The notes below the pieces were generated by a model. That model was given only the letters and a program-made list of their open reading frames with translations. It did not search any database and was not told the DNA's origin. This document shows positions 1 to 11,179 of a stretch of DNA of 64,000 bases, piece after piece. The position numbers were made by a program, and so were the translations under genes. This DNA comes from Atrina japonica (Eukaryota; Mollusca; Bivalvia; Pterioida; Pinnidae), in the NCBI GenBank assembly GCA_030159075.1, contig BROG01001217.1, positions 1 to 64,000 on the forward strand, given 5' to 3'. How positions within the stretch are numbered: the first letter of the stretch is position 1; each line of letters opens with the position of its first letter.

Positions 1-284
1 CAACAACAACTAGCACTGTGATAATACTTCCTGTAGTCGTAATGTTTTGTTACCAATTTTTCACATCATTGTAACATTTCACTCTTCGTTGTGTACACAT
101 GGGCTGTTGTACCACAAAGCCACTCAGTAACCATAAACCCTTTCACCCCTGAGTTTCTGTGTGGTATATTCTTTTGTTTCTATTGATCAAAATACAAACT
201 TCTTTACATACTTAAAAGTTAACATGCTATAAATATAATATTTAACATTTTATCATTTATTTTAAAGATATACAATTCACCTAC

Positions 285-429
285 CTCTTGGAGATCCATG
301 GTAGTAATCTGTATTTTCCCAGTTTTCCTCTAACCTTTTCAGTCGACTTTCGACCTCTCTTGTTACATCTAGGGTTGATGCAATTGTAACAAGCAAAAGC
401 AGCGTCAAAATTACAGATTCCGACCTCAT
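285..429 (-). CDS. First exon of a predicted secreted coiled-coil protein (partial gene)
   Basis: The reading frame opens at ATG 429-427 and runs 48 codons plus one base to a GTAGGT splice donor (284-279), so the intron is phase 1. The first ~20 residues form a classic signal peptide: a short polar start followed by the hydrophobic stretch ILTLLLLVTIAS. The next segment, REVESRLKRLEENWE, is charged with heptad-like leucines and suggests a short coiled coil; the exon ends near DYYHGSPR. Mollusc secreted C1q-domain or collagen-like proteins often begin this way, but the diagnostic domain would lie beyond the window start, so the family is not identified. A TATA box ~75 bp upstream supports this start. 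The remaining exons are off the left edge. Confidence 0.7.
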
Positions 430-504
430 GGTGATGGTTAGAATTGTTGGTGTAGAATTGAAGACTTGCTTTTAACTTATTGAAAACTTTTCCAAATAGA
501 CTTG

Positions 505-513
505 TTTATATAT
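505..513 (-). promoter_or_regulatory. TATA box for the secreted-protein exon
   Basis: On the minus strand this reads ATATATAAA, 76 bp before the ATG at 429. Initiation about 30 bp downstream would give a 5' leader of roughly 45-50 nt. Confidence 0.5.
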
Positions 514-789
514 GTTTTTACTTGGCGCATCTGTCACGAAAACAAGTTATTAGAATGTTTTTACATACATGACGTATTTAATTTCACCCACTGATGCCAC
601 ATGTTTTCGTAAATTGATTGTTTTGATGTTTATATTGGGTATAGATTTGTAAAATACAGAAGCCTATTTGTTCCTCCATTTAGAATTTGTAAAATTTTCA
701 GTATTCATACCGTACATATTAGATAACAGAAAAAGAAAATTAACATGGATTTTGACATTTTGAACTAGGTTCATCACAAATTGGATTTT

Positions 790-1995
790 TAGGTGACTAT
801 TGCAATGGTCCTTTGTCTGTCGTCGTCCATTGTGCATCGTCCATCTTGAACTTTTACATATTTTCGACATTTTCTCAAGAACCAGTGCTCCAATTTTAAC
901 CACACTTGCCAGGAAGTATCCCCATTGGATGCCGCATTAAGTTTGCCAATGTCCTTCAAAGGGCTCATAGTGGCCCTTAAAAGGACCAAAATTTAACACA
1001 TATTTAAAATTCTTCTTCTCAATGAACAATGGTCAGATGACTTTCATATTTTGTATGCATGATTGTAAAATCAATATCTACAAAGTTTGCGAATAAATAC
1101 GAAATCTGGCCATAAACGAGCCACTAATGGGCGCTTCAGTAAAATAAAATACAGTTATATACAAATGACTTAATAACTCAAAACTGATTGACCTTTCGAT
1201 ATAAAGATATATAAAAAGTTGTTAGGAATTATCTAAGGAATATTTTGACAAAATACATAATTTCAAGGTCATGGAGTCAAAGGTCAGACACTTTAGTAAA
1301 CAGAAAATACAAGTTTTTTGTCATATTTGAAATATTTTCTACTTTTTATCAAGAACAAGTCAACCAATTTTAAACAAACCTGAAAGGAATTGTCCCCATG
1401 TAGAGCTGCATAAGGTTTGCAATTGAAAAAGGGCCAGGAGCATTAGGGGTCTCAAACAGTTCCTAACTTGGAACATCTTTTAAAAAATGCTATGAACCAA
1501 TGATAAGATGACTTTGATATTTGGTATGCATAATTGTTAAGTCATTATCTACATAGTTTGTGAATGAGAATGAAATAAATCCATAAACCAGGCATTAGGG
1601 AACACTTAAGAGACATAAGGTAATAATAATGTTGAATGTATGATTGTAAAGTTAATATCTACAGAAATTAAATCTGTTCATAAACGAGCCACAGTAATTG
1701 TATACAAAGATATATTAGGAAGTTGTTTGGAATTATCATATAATCATGATGACAAAGTTTCAGGGTCATTTGGTCTAAGATCAAGGTCACAATTATCTAA
1801 GTAAATTAGACATTATATGTTTTACTGCTGAAGAATCCATGGTTTACTTTAAACCAAACATAAGAAACTATTCCTATGGATAGCTATATAATGTTTGCAA
1901 TAAGAATGGGCTAGTACCCGTTGTGACTCCAAAATGTACGAAATCTGGGTTCTCAGGTGACCATTTAGGCTCATTGGGTCTCTTGTTACTGAACT
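790..1995. repeat. Dispersed repeat block with ~480-bp internal tandem units
   Basis: Phrases recur at about 480-bp spacing: 'tcaagaac..gt..ccaattttaa', 'tccccat', 'gctgcataaggtttgcaa', 'gatgacttt.atatttggtatgcat' and 'cataaacgagccact'. Copies begin near 868 and 1348, with a partial third from about 1640. The block ends with a 'ggtgaccatttaggctcatt' word and 'gggtctcttgtt', a terminus style I associate with abundant bivalve repeats. No coding frame survives. The short frames here (664-989) look incidental. Confidence 0.5.
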
Positions 1996-2295
1996 GATAA
2001 AGTATTGTGTAATCATGTTTTTCCTAATCTATTCGCCTCGCCTGCTTTTATGAACCAATATCAAAATTCTGCAGACTGGATTGGGTTTTATTTAAATAGA
2101 AAGTATGCAGTATATTTTCATTCTCAATACTGTTCAGAAGTATCTTGACCATTGGAAAAATGATGATTTGTATGCATGAAATAACTTATCCGAAATGGGA
2201 AATCTTTGTGGTAAAAAAGATTGATTTTTTTCAGTTGTACAGTGTACAAGTTTTTAAGTATGGAGGAGAAAAGCCAGTTGAAATAAAAACAGAAA

Positions 2296-2512
2296 ATAAT
2301 TACCAATGTCCGTAATTTGTACACAGAAAATAATTACCAATGTTCCGTAATTTGTACGCAGAAAATAAGTACCAATGTTCCGTAATTTGTACACAGAATA
2401 TAATTACCAAAGTTCCATAATTTGTACTCAGGAAAAAATAACCAATCTTCCATAATTTGTACTTAGGAAATAATAACCAATCTTCCATAATTGGTACACA
2501 GATACACAGAAA
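2296..2512. repeat. Minisatellite, ~33-bp unit, about six copies
   Basis: The unit is approximately 'accaatgttccgtaatttgt' plus 'acacagaaaataatt', repeated with point changes. The frame across it on the minus strand is an artefact of the period. Confidence 0.75.
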
Positions 2513-2929
2513 ATAAGGCATGTTATCAGCATCAAGACACAAAACTATGTCTGTTTGCATGGCTTACATGTACCAGTCAAAAGAAGGCTGTTTCAGGAAA
2601 CATAATTCATTCCACCGATAGACTAATCAAACCTCCAAAATAAAGTGAAATTCAATTCTGTCTAAACGATTGTAGCGTGTATACCCAAACACAATTTGCC
2701 TCAAATTTGAAATTTGAAATGTTTCCAATTTAGAAGCCTGATGAGGCATTTTGTAACTCCCAGATACAAATCAGAGGTTTCCCTATGTTCTGGAGAGTAT
2801 AGCCTACTCTCCAGAAAGTTTCAGTTTTACAAGTCAAGCGAGTTCAAAGTTCGTTGTCTAGGTTCCAGACATTATATCTCAGATGCATTAAACAGACAGA
2901 CTGATAGTTTTCCCATCATGGAAATTTGT

Positions 2930-3240
2930 TTTTAATTTTCTGGCTTTTTATTAAAAATTCATAGGTTTCACGCCTATTTTTCCCACTGCGCTTCTGCCTG
3001 AATCCTTTCTTTGTCACTGTACATGATACTAAGTGTTGGTCGTAACGGGTTCGGGTTTTAAACATCTTTCAGAAAGCACTTGAAATTGGAAGTCCGTAGA
3101 TTTTTCTGCTTTTAGACGGAAAATACGCTTGGATTCCGTTAATAAATCACACTGATTATCATTCTCAAAAGAAGGATGATTTAGCCTAAAACTGCGACAT
3201 AATTTCGGCCTAATTAGTAGCAATTCAAGTGGGGTCTAGA
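2930..3240 (+). repeat. Diverged copy of a hairpin-bearing dispersed repeat (copy C)
   Basis: It shares order and wording with the copies at 62360-62915 and, inverted, 57090-57605: 'ctttttat.aaaaat', 'cctatttt', 'taagtgttg', 'gaaaatacgc' and the hairpin word 'attctcaaaagaagga'. It is more diverged than the other two. A related end-piece ('aagcctgatgaggca') lies at about 2732. Confidence 0.5.
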
Positions 3241-3994
3241 TTTTTTTTATTTTTAAAAAATTTGGAAAGCCTTTTTCTGGATTCAGTCCAGAAAATTTTT
3301 GATTTTAAAATCTGAGAGGCCATTTTCTGGTTTTCAGACACTAAAACTTTATTTACTTTTTCTATTTAAGAAGAGGCATTTCAGCGGGGGCGTGTGGCCC
3401 CCACGTCCCCTCTAAATTTGCCAGTGAATCGGTAGTTCTTTTTCATAAGACTAAGTAAATCCGATATTGCCGGTACACAACGCCATATAAACAATAGGGG
3501 AATTCACACCTCGCCGCTCCAATTCTTATAAAACAACCCTGGGTAAAGCCTGGTTCCCACTGTCGTGCGATCAGCTACGGACACCACGACTGACTATTCG
3601 TACCTAATCGCGGAAATTCTCTTGAGTTTCAGGCTTTGGTTACGAAGTGGTGCGAGCTGGTACGTTCATGTCCGAATTGTTGCGCTTTGATGCGATACGG
3701 TCATGACTGATAATTTCAAGTACAACGATCTGTCAAGATCTGATCGCCGGTTCAGATACGATCTCAACCGATCTGATATGATTGCCCAATCGAGTTAACG
3801 TTAAGATCTCGACCTGACACGATTATCACAATTTGAGTGCCCGATTTGGGACGGTAGAGTACGCGCAGATACGTTATTTTACGTTAAAGTACGTTACTCA
3901 CGAACTGATGCACTTGGTTGCGATGGAACACGATTGTTGTCGTGATTCTTTCACGATAAAAAATGAGGATGATCTACGATTGGACTACGACAGG

Positions 3995-4004
3995 TATATA
4001 TAAA
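3995..4004 (+). promoter_or_regulatory. TATA box of the Harbinger element
   Basis: TATATATAAA lies 48 bp before the ATG at 4052, at the spacing expected for a short leader. It is evidently the retained transposase promoter. Confidence 0.5.
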
Positions 4005-4051
4005 CAGCCCGACTGGCCATACATTTATTATTTCACCCACAAACATTGAGG

Positions 4052-4237
4052 ATGGGGGAAATTGATTGTGACAACGTGACATTTTCTGTTTTATTGTGGG
4101 CTTATACTGTCGTATTAGAGGAAGAAAACGAGCAGCAGCTGCAACCTGAACGGCAGATGGCCAGGAGAACTGCAGAACGGAGGTACTGGGTGCGACCATG
4201 GTTAACAGAGGAGAAGAGACAACAAATCGTAACATAG
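4052..4237 (+). pseudogene. Truncated Harbinger transposase N-terminus
   Basis: This is a 61-codon frame from ATG 4052 to TAG. It carries an acidic run (VLEEENEQQ), then RRTAERRYWVRPWLTEEKR. The YWVRPWL motif preceded by arginines is characteristic of the N-terminus of PIF/Harbinger (HARBI1-like) transposases. In the family several hundred residues with the DDE nuclease follow; here translation stops after a few codons and sequence passes directly into subterminal repeats. The peptide could at most carry a DNA- or partner-binding tail. The motif is seen; loss of function is inferred from the missing catalytic domain. Confidence 0.7.
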
Positions 4238-5097
4238 CATGGTGTTTTTTTTGTCCAAGATCTATCCCGATCATCACGATTTTGAAGCATGATTTGATGC
4301 GATATGCTGCGCTTTGTTGCGATGCAATACGATCTAATGCGATGGTCACGACTTAAAACTAATCGTGTTGATCGTAGAAAAATTTTTGACAGTCAAAATT
4401 GTTCTACGACCAACACGACAGCCAAAATTGACATGGAGATTTAATAAGATTAGATAGGATCATCCCGATTAGCCCACGAGTAGGACCACGATTTCAATCG
4501 TGGCGCGAATCGTGATAGTGGGAACATAGCTTAACGGCTGGCAGCTCTGATTGGTCATTACGAATTGCGTTTTTATCTTGGTGTCATGTTTTAATTTTCG
4601 TATTTACCACCCACTTAGTAAATTCAAAAATGACGTTAGTAAATGTACTTTTAGGTAGGCCTATAGATTAATAAAATTATCTTCTTTTTTTGTTAAAATT
4701 TTTGGGGCTGCCGCCAAAATATGAATTTTAAAAACTCTGAGAGGACATTGTCTGATTGAAGACACTAAAATATCTAACCTTTCTCTCTGTTAAAGTACTT
4801 TACTGATTTAATTGTCTTCACTTCTTTACATAAAAAGATAACCAAATTGAAAGGGAGGTTGCAGCTCCCATTAGGGTGATTATCCCCCAAGATCAGCCAA
4901 TGCATTGATGCCGACCTCCGAAGGAGGATCAATCATTATGTGATGTTTTACAAACAAATTTTGTAATCACATAAATTTTGTGATGAAAGGATATTGTGTC
5001 TGAAAAGCAATTATAGCCGCACCAACTGAGTGGACTTAAATACTTAGATTGACCATCCTAAATTGGTAAACAACTGATAAATGCTTTTTGCGGTTTT

Positions 5098-5611
5098 GTC
5101 AGTGTTTTTCTCCTTCCTTGTCTTGGATTTACCTCAAGTGTCAATCTCATATATCCATTCTTCTGATAAATTAAACTTCAGTCATCTTAAAAAGTGCAGA
5201 CAGAAACATGTCTCTGGTGCAGATCAAATGGATGCAGATGGTCATTTATTAAGTCAGTAACAAACTTTATTAGTCTGACTTATGAATGATTGTCTTAATA
5301 TATTAATCCCAAAATGGCGAGCGTAGTGATCCGACAAAATAGAAGAATGAAAATTTGTCAGTGTTTTTCTCCTTCCTTGTCTTGGATTTACCTCAAGTGT
5401 CAATCTCATATATCCATTCTTCTGATAAATTAAACTTCAGTCATCTTAAAAAGTGCAGACAGAAACATGTCTCTGGTGCAGATCAAATGGATGCAGATGG
5501 TCATTTATTAAGTCAGTAACAAACTTTATTAGTCTGACTTATGAATGATTGTCTTAATATATTAATCCCAAAATGGCGAGCGTAGTGATCCGACAAAATA
5601 GAAGAATGAAA
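5098..5611. repeat. Perfect ~255-bp tandem duplication (period 259 bp)
   Basis: The segment starting 'gtcagtgtttttctccttcc' at 5098 recurs at 5357, and I find no mismatch through 'gaagaatgaaa'. Complete identity implies a very recent duplication or an assembly artefact. Confidence 0.9.
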
Positions 5612-6762
5612 TACGGCAAGCCGATATTTTTTTTTCAAAAATTTGATTTTTCTTGCTAGTAGAGAACAGATTATTTATTTGTAATATTTTCAATCCCAGA
5701 ATATTTATTTCCAAAATCTTCCAGCCAGCCATCCCCCATCAGAATCAAATGATCGTCCCCCTATCTGGTACACAGAACATATAATGAGTCAATATTCTAT
5801 ATTTTCCATAACTGTTACACAGAAAACAATGGCAGATGTTTAACCGATTCATTTTCACATATATTTAGCTTTTGTTCCAATGTGGCTCAAATCTGTGTTG
5901 ATTTCACGTTGAGATACTTTGTGTTAACATTATTCCACTGTAAAAGAAAAATAAGTCATTCTTTGAACAGATCTTAAATACTAATGCACTGATTGCAAAA
6001 TTAAATGTTAATGTGGACAAAACAAAAATTATGATTTTCATGGAAAATTGTTTATTGTTCAAACATGAAAAAATGGAGTTGTAGGGATAATATAGAAATA
6101 ATTGATACTGTAACACACTAAGAATCAATAAACAGCTCGTGATCGTTTAGATTTTATTTGAACACCAAGTGTAACATCAATAATACGCACAGGCGACAAT
6201 AGCTTGTCTCTAAATGGCAATCTCTCTATGCTGGTCTATCTTACTTCTAAAACCCTGGTGCTTATATACGAAGGTCAATCCGAACAACACAGAACACCAG
6301 AATTCTAGAAGTTTCTCTCGCATTCTGATCAACAAAGAACCTGAGAAATACTGGCGCTGTGCATATCAAAATATGTCAAAGTTTCACCTTCCGTGACCTT
6401 TTTACACCATCAAAATTAGTACAATTTTAGTACATTATATTATTTAACATTACAATCAAAACTTGTTTACTAAGGATGACGATGACAGATATTAAACTAT
6501 ATAACCTTGCAGCTGCAACAATTGCCGAAATTTCATTTCTATATTTGTTTTCGTTGCTATGTGTTGACAAGTTGTTTGTCCGAAACATGAATTTCATTGT
6601 GTAACTAAATCAGCTGCCCGTATTTCTCACTAAATACATGTTACGATTTATCACAGGGCACACCAATTTTATTATCAGTTTATATTTATTTACAAGTTAA
6701 TATTTTCTTTTACTTAAAGTATTTTCCTCCCATACCTCATAGTGTTACAAAACTTTTAATTA
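5612..6762. other. AT-rich spacer with no recognised feature
   Basis: Only short frames occur here (for example 6214-6396, +), without recognisable motifs, codon bias or splice context. Confidence 0.4.
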
Positions 6763-7372
6763 CCTAGGAGTCACTTTTTATTATACAGGGAATTATAATA
6801 CATCCCAAACTACAATTGCTTCACAAGGACGTAAATGTTTATTCATTTTAAAGAGAAAAATCCAGAATACTTATTTTAACTTTAGTCTGTTTGACACTTA
6901 CGTTAACAGTGTTCTTTGTTATACTTCTGAAGTATGGGGATTCCATAAAGCAGACTCGGTACAGAAAGTCAACTTAGAATTTTTAAAACAAATTTTAAAG
7001 TTAAGAAAATTCCCCAAATATGATGGTTTACTCAGAACTTGGAAGACTACACCTGGTAGTCAGACGTAAAATACAAATAATTAAATATTGGATTAAATTA
7101 CTAAAAACTGAAAATTGTGTTTTAACGAACATATATGCAGAGATGTACAGTAGAATTGATTTATGTGCAAACAATAATGGCATGTGGTTACAATGTGTTA
7201 CACGTATTTTTTTTCAAATGGATTGGGTGAAGTTTGGTTGTGCCAAAACATTATTAATGTACCATTTTTTCTCAATATTTTCAAATTAAGGTTATTGGAT
7301 TCATTTATACAAAATGGGCACATTCTAAAACAACTCTTCAAAATGTTTCCTCTACAAGAACTTGATTGATAG
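6763..7372 (+). pseudogene. LINE reverse-transcriptase polyprotein, C-terminal remnant
   Basis: Read in pieces, the plus strand encodes LGVTF, then ASQGRKCLFILKRK, then FDTYVNSVLCYTSEVWGF and VNLEFLKQILKLRK. After a frame change near 7018 it continues VYSELGRLHLVVRRK and IIKYWIKLL. The order LGV-F, QGRKA, L(F)D(T)Y-SEVWG, FLK-LG and YSELGR followed by KYW is typical of the segment after the RT domain in metazoan non-LTR retrotransposons. At least one frameshift and several stops break it, and the 5' RT portion is absent. No poly-A tail or target duplication was found. Confidence 0.75.
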
Positions 7373-7671
7373 ATTTTCCATACAATTTCATATCACATCA
7401 AATTTCAATATCTGAGTAACATAGAGTTCTAGCAACGTTTATTTTGACGATATTACTATAATTTACGTAAATATTTAATTCAAATAAATCTGTTATCATA
7501 TCTGACACAAATATTCTAATAACATTCAATTTGTTTTTCTGAAATATCTGTTCTGTCCGGTATGTTTTTTTCGATTACATGTTATGCAAATCACGTACCC
7601 CCAACTTGTGTCTTCTAACTGTAACCTTGCAAATGGTGGATGAACCTCGGTTTGAAGCGACGCATGCGTAG

Positions 7672-7925
7672 ACATGGTAGTCATGGTATCGTCATTGTCA
7701 TATCGTAATATCGCCATTTCGTAATATCATCATTTCGTATCGTCATATCGTCATTTCGTAATATCGTCATTTCGTATCGTAATATCGCCATTTCGTGTTG
7801 TAATATCGTCATTTCATTTTGTAGTACTGTCATTTTGTATCGTAATATCGCCATTCCGTATCGTAGTATCGCAATTTCGTATCATAGTATCGTCATTTCG
7901 TATCGTTATATCCTAATATCGCATT
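7672..7925. repeat. ~20-bp minisatellite (TATCGTCATTTCG-type)
   Basis: A degenerate array of 'cgtaatatcgtcatttcgta' and close variants occurs about 12 times. It is CpG-richer than its surroundings. Confidence 0.8.
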
Positions 7926-8045
7926 GTATTAAACGAAGCGATATTACGATGTCCCGAATCAGCCACCATAGTCCCTAGTTTATTGCTGAAAACTAGAATT
8001 GAATGCAGAGAAGCCATCGATGCCAATTTCCAGCTGACAAATGAA

Positions 8046-8282
8046 ATATCAAATTGTATTTCCGTGATATAGATATAAATGAATTCAAATTTCTGAATTA
8101 CAAAAGAAATGTTCAGCTGACCAATGAACATATCAAATTTTATTTCCGTGATATAGATATTAATGAACTCAAATTTCTGAAATACAAAATAAATGTTCAG
8201 CTGACAAATGACAATATCAAATTTTATTTTCGTGATACAGATATAAATGAATTCAAATTTCGGAATTATATACAGCGTATTT
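8046..8282 (+). repeat. 84-bp tandem repeat that stays open as a 28-aa repeat
   Basis: Copies start at 8046, 8130 and 8214 (period 84 bp, a multiple of three). The frame at 8054-8326 reads through all three, giving units that begin YFRDIDINEFKF and contain NVQLTN. Differences between copies include both silent and replacement changes. There is no ATG near the start and no splice signal that clearly ties it to a gene, so coding status is undecided. Confidence 0.55.
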
Positions 8283-8480
8283 CACGGTCTAATTTATCAT
8301 CGACATTTAGGACATGTTGGTTTTAGTTTTAGCCGTATGAAAACCCGTGGTAAACACGCGTGAATATAAATCCATAGACATCCTTGGTAATACTAAATGA
8401 TGAATAAAAATCTTTGATTTAGAAATTTAACTTACATGGGGTATTTATTCGAAACAAATCTATATAGGTACACACGTCGT

Positions 8481-8483
<3 letters not shown>

Positions 8484-8548
<65 letters not shown>
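8484..8548. repeat. (GA)n microsatellite
   Basis: About 65 bp of uninterrupted GA dinucleotide abuts the start of the GATATC palindrome element. Confidence 0.95.
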
Positions 8549-8550
<2 letters not shown>

Positions 8551-8551
<1 letters not shown>

Positions 8552-8860
8552 TTATGGGGCGCCGCTTTACTTTTTAATACTAGTCAGTGATATCACTCCT
8601 CGAATAGGTGATATCACTCATTCGTATAAGTGATATTACTTAAGAATTGATGAAAGTGATATCACCTATTCGTATAAATGATATCACCTATTCGAATGAG
8701 TTATATCACCTATTCGAGTAAGTGATATCACCTATTCGAATGAGTGATATCACCTATTCGAATGAAAGATATCACCTATTCAAATGAATGAGTGATATCA
8801 CCTACTCGATTAAGTGATATCTCTTATTCGATTAAGTGATATCACCTATTCGTTTTGTAA
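8551..8860. mobile_element. GATATC/TTCGAA palindrome-array element, copy 1
   Basis: It begins with the end sequence 'ttatggggcgccg' and 'ctttactttttaatactag', then runs as roughly 12 units alternating the palindromes gtgatatcac and attcgaat at a 22-bp period. It stops at 'tattcgttttgtaac'. The same end sequence and array make up the larger palindrome at 59525-60650, so this looks like one arm of that element. No coding capacity. Confidence 0.75.
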
Positions 8861-9024
8861 CACTATGACGTTCGGGAGAAAAATATTAACTAACAGATAA
8901 TGATGCATTTGTTGACAATAAATCAGTTGTATGTGCATGGCAAGGTCAAGGCTGCAAAAGCTCATAATTGAATCAATATATGAAACAACTGTTTCAAATA
9001 GTTCAAAGAAAGAAAATTCATTTA

Positions 9025-10178
9025 ATTCTGCATTATGTACCCTCTGATAAAAATTTAGCAGAGGTTATCTTTGCAAGATTGTACATTGGCTGAAAAGTCA
9101 TGGTCTAGAATTCAGTCTAAGTTTGGTCCACACACTGTTGACCGTATGGCACTCGACTCCAATTCGATGATAGATACCAATGGTTTACATTTGAAGCATT
9201 TTACCCCTTTTTATAACTCCTCATTCAGCTGGAGTGAATGTTTTTTGCACAGGATCTAAGCAGGGGAGGAAAATATGTATGTGTTCCCTCCTTTCTGTTT
9301 AATATTACCAGTTCTCAAGTTTTAATAGAGTTAGCAAATGTACATTTGTTTTCCCTTGTTTCACACCAAGGCCGCTTTTATGGCGGTACGTTGAGGAACA
9401 TTTTATACTTGGGTTTAAGGGTGATAAAAGTGTTATTTTTGGGCCCTCAAAAGAAGGTTTTGTTCCAAGAGAATTATCACGTGATTTGTTTGCGTCTAAG
9501 TTGGTGTTTTTGATTTGTAGGTAGATTTTGGTGTCCCGAGGGTGTGGAAGCCAGCTGATGTATGTATGGTGTGTAGATATCCCAATGATCAGGGTTTTAG
9601 GTTTCGTCAAGAGTATGGCACCCAGAAGACCTTAAAATGTTCGCCTACTGTAGTAGATGCAGCAACCAGGGAGAGATTATTATATTTGGATTATTTCCTA
9701 GATTCCAGTGCATATTCAAAGAAAAAATCTGCTATTCAGAGAGAGTTTTCAAATTTCATACATCATCGTAATAATGGTAGGTTGATTGAACATGCAAAAC
9801 CTATGGACATATGCGAATTTCTAGTATTTAAGGACAAAAATGGGAAAACTCAAATTCATGACATATGTTGTGAAAATCTAGGAAAAGTTGGCTCCAAAAG
9901 GTCTTTCTTGGGGGTATGTTCAGTCTTTAATTGAACAGTTAAAACTATTTTTGAATCTCTGGGAAATGGAACAGTCTGGGATGAAGTATCTATGTACATG
10001 TGTAAGAATAAAACGTTATTTAAAAGCAGTAAAACTAGAACAGACACAAGCTCACATTCAGATTAAGCAAGCAAAGCCATCATTTTTCGATAAGTTGAAG
10101 AAGATATATGCTGGATATATTTATAAAATAAATCATGATTTTGTGCGAGAATATGTTGAAAATGACAAAGCTGTTTAA
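9025..10178 (+). pseudogene. DIRS-like retroelement remnant (RNase H region and tyrosine-recombinase N-terminus)
   Basis: Three overlapping frame segments make up this remnant. The first (about 9025-9258) has VPSDKNLAE-like and FGPHTVDRMALDSN, the style of the RNase H region of DIRS-type elements. The second (9238-9513) continues with NVFFAQDLSRGGKYVCVP in another frame. The third (about 9640-10178) has YLDYFLDSSAYSKKKSAIQREF and FLVFKDKNGKTQIH, then after a frameshift near 9890 SWGYVQSLIEQLKLF, YLKAV and IKQAKPSFFDKL. These resemble the N-terminal, SAM-like part of the recombinase-type protein of such elements. The catalytic R-H-R-Y part is missing. At least two frameshifts plus stops make it non-functional. 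Family assignment rests on recalled motif order and is moderate. Confidence 0.55.
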
Positions 10179-10569
10179 TAATATACGGTGTATATGCATT
10201 TTGTGGGGGTAGATTTGCTTGTGTATGCGTTAAAATGTGTAATAAACTAATTTGTATACACGCTATCATGGTAAAATGAGATATTTTGTATGTTTCTTTA
10301 GTAACAACAAATGTATGTCATTTTTTATATAAGAATCTAATAACAATTGGTTTGTAATAGAAAATATAGAGTTGTTTTTAGTTTTGGGGATTTCTTCAGA
10401 TTTCTGTTATTAAAGCAATAAAAGCTGTCACAATGATTATTTTTGGCTCCTGACATATAGTCGAGAATATGATAAAATGTGTGTTCAAATACATTATCAA
10501 ACACGTAAAACGTTGTAAAAGATATTCTTTTCGAAGTTGTTTGTTTTATTAGAATTTAAGTTTTCCCGT

Positions 10570-11120
10570 ACCTTAAAAAATCCAGCTGTATTTCCGTATG
10601 CAATGACCTTTCAGATAAACTCTTTCGCCATATTAAATGTACTTCGCAATTCGGTCAGGGAATCTCGGTCCTTTACGCGCTCGGACTAGGCTAAAGTTGG
10701 TCGATTTTTATGTGTTTTATATCTATTTTAAAATACAGGACGTGAATTTTATTAGAAAGTGCATATATTATGTAAAATATATGCTTTTCAACGCTATTTT
10801 AAATACCTGAAGATAATCGGATGAATATATGAATAAATATATCAGGTTAATAAAAGAATTTTTTGCGATCTTTAATGTTACCCTTAATGCTGACGTTGAA
10901 AAATCAAAACAATATAACTGTGAAAAATATGCGGTCGCCATGTCCGGAGGAGTTGGGCAGTTCATGATCATATGTGTCAAGAATGATACAGCCGAGAAGG
11001 CGATTGGACGAGTTAAAAATGGGACGAGATCACCCAATATACCAGGCACGTTGACAATTTCAGAATCGAATGTTTTGTAACGACGAAAAAGACCAACTTT
11101 GCCTGATTTAGGTATGAAAT
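10570..11120. other. CpG-containing unassigned block
   Basis: Unlike its AT-rich surroundings this block has CpG words, such as 'tttacgcgctcggactaggc', and an ATG in good context at 10940 opening a 46-aa frame (MSGGVGQFMIICVK..). A longer antisense frame (11178-10768) overlaps it. A short inverted word, 'aaagttggtc', occurs at about 10692 and, inverted, at about 11091. It could be a first exon or an old transposon; I cannot decide. Confidence 0.25.
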
Positions 11121-11179
11121 GATAATGTACGAAAATAAACGCAAAGGGTAATAAGAATAGAACGTATATTAACTGCAAA

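Larger units (their letters stand above)
3547..4531 (+). mobile_element. Non-autonomous PIF/Harbinger-type transposon
   Basis: The left end reads AGCCTGGTTCCCACTGTC. The right end, read inward on the other strand, is AGCTATGTTCCCACTATC. Both are flanked by a direct TAA (3544-3546 and 4532-4534), the 3-bp TWA target duplication expected of PIF/Harbinger. The interior is dense in GCGAT/ACGATT subterminal words and holds a stem near 4363-4422. A TATA box (3995-4004) and a short frame with a Harbinger-like N-terminus (4052-4237) remain, but the 985-bp length leaves no room for the DDE domain. It is a deletion derivative that would need a transposase supplied in trans. Confidence 0.85.

Noticed and set aside
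8551..8860. CRISPR-like regular repeat spacing
   Set aside because: Both repeat and spacer are themselves repeated palindromes, there are no unique spacers, and the genome is eukaryotic.
10768..11178. 136-codon minus-strand frame
   Set aside because: No recognisable domain, overlaps an equally plausible plus-strand start, and no splice or polyadenylation context.
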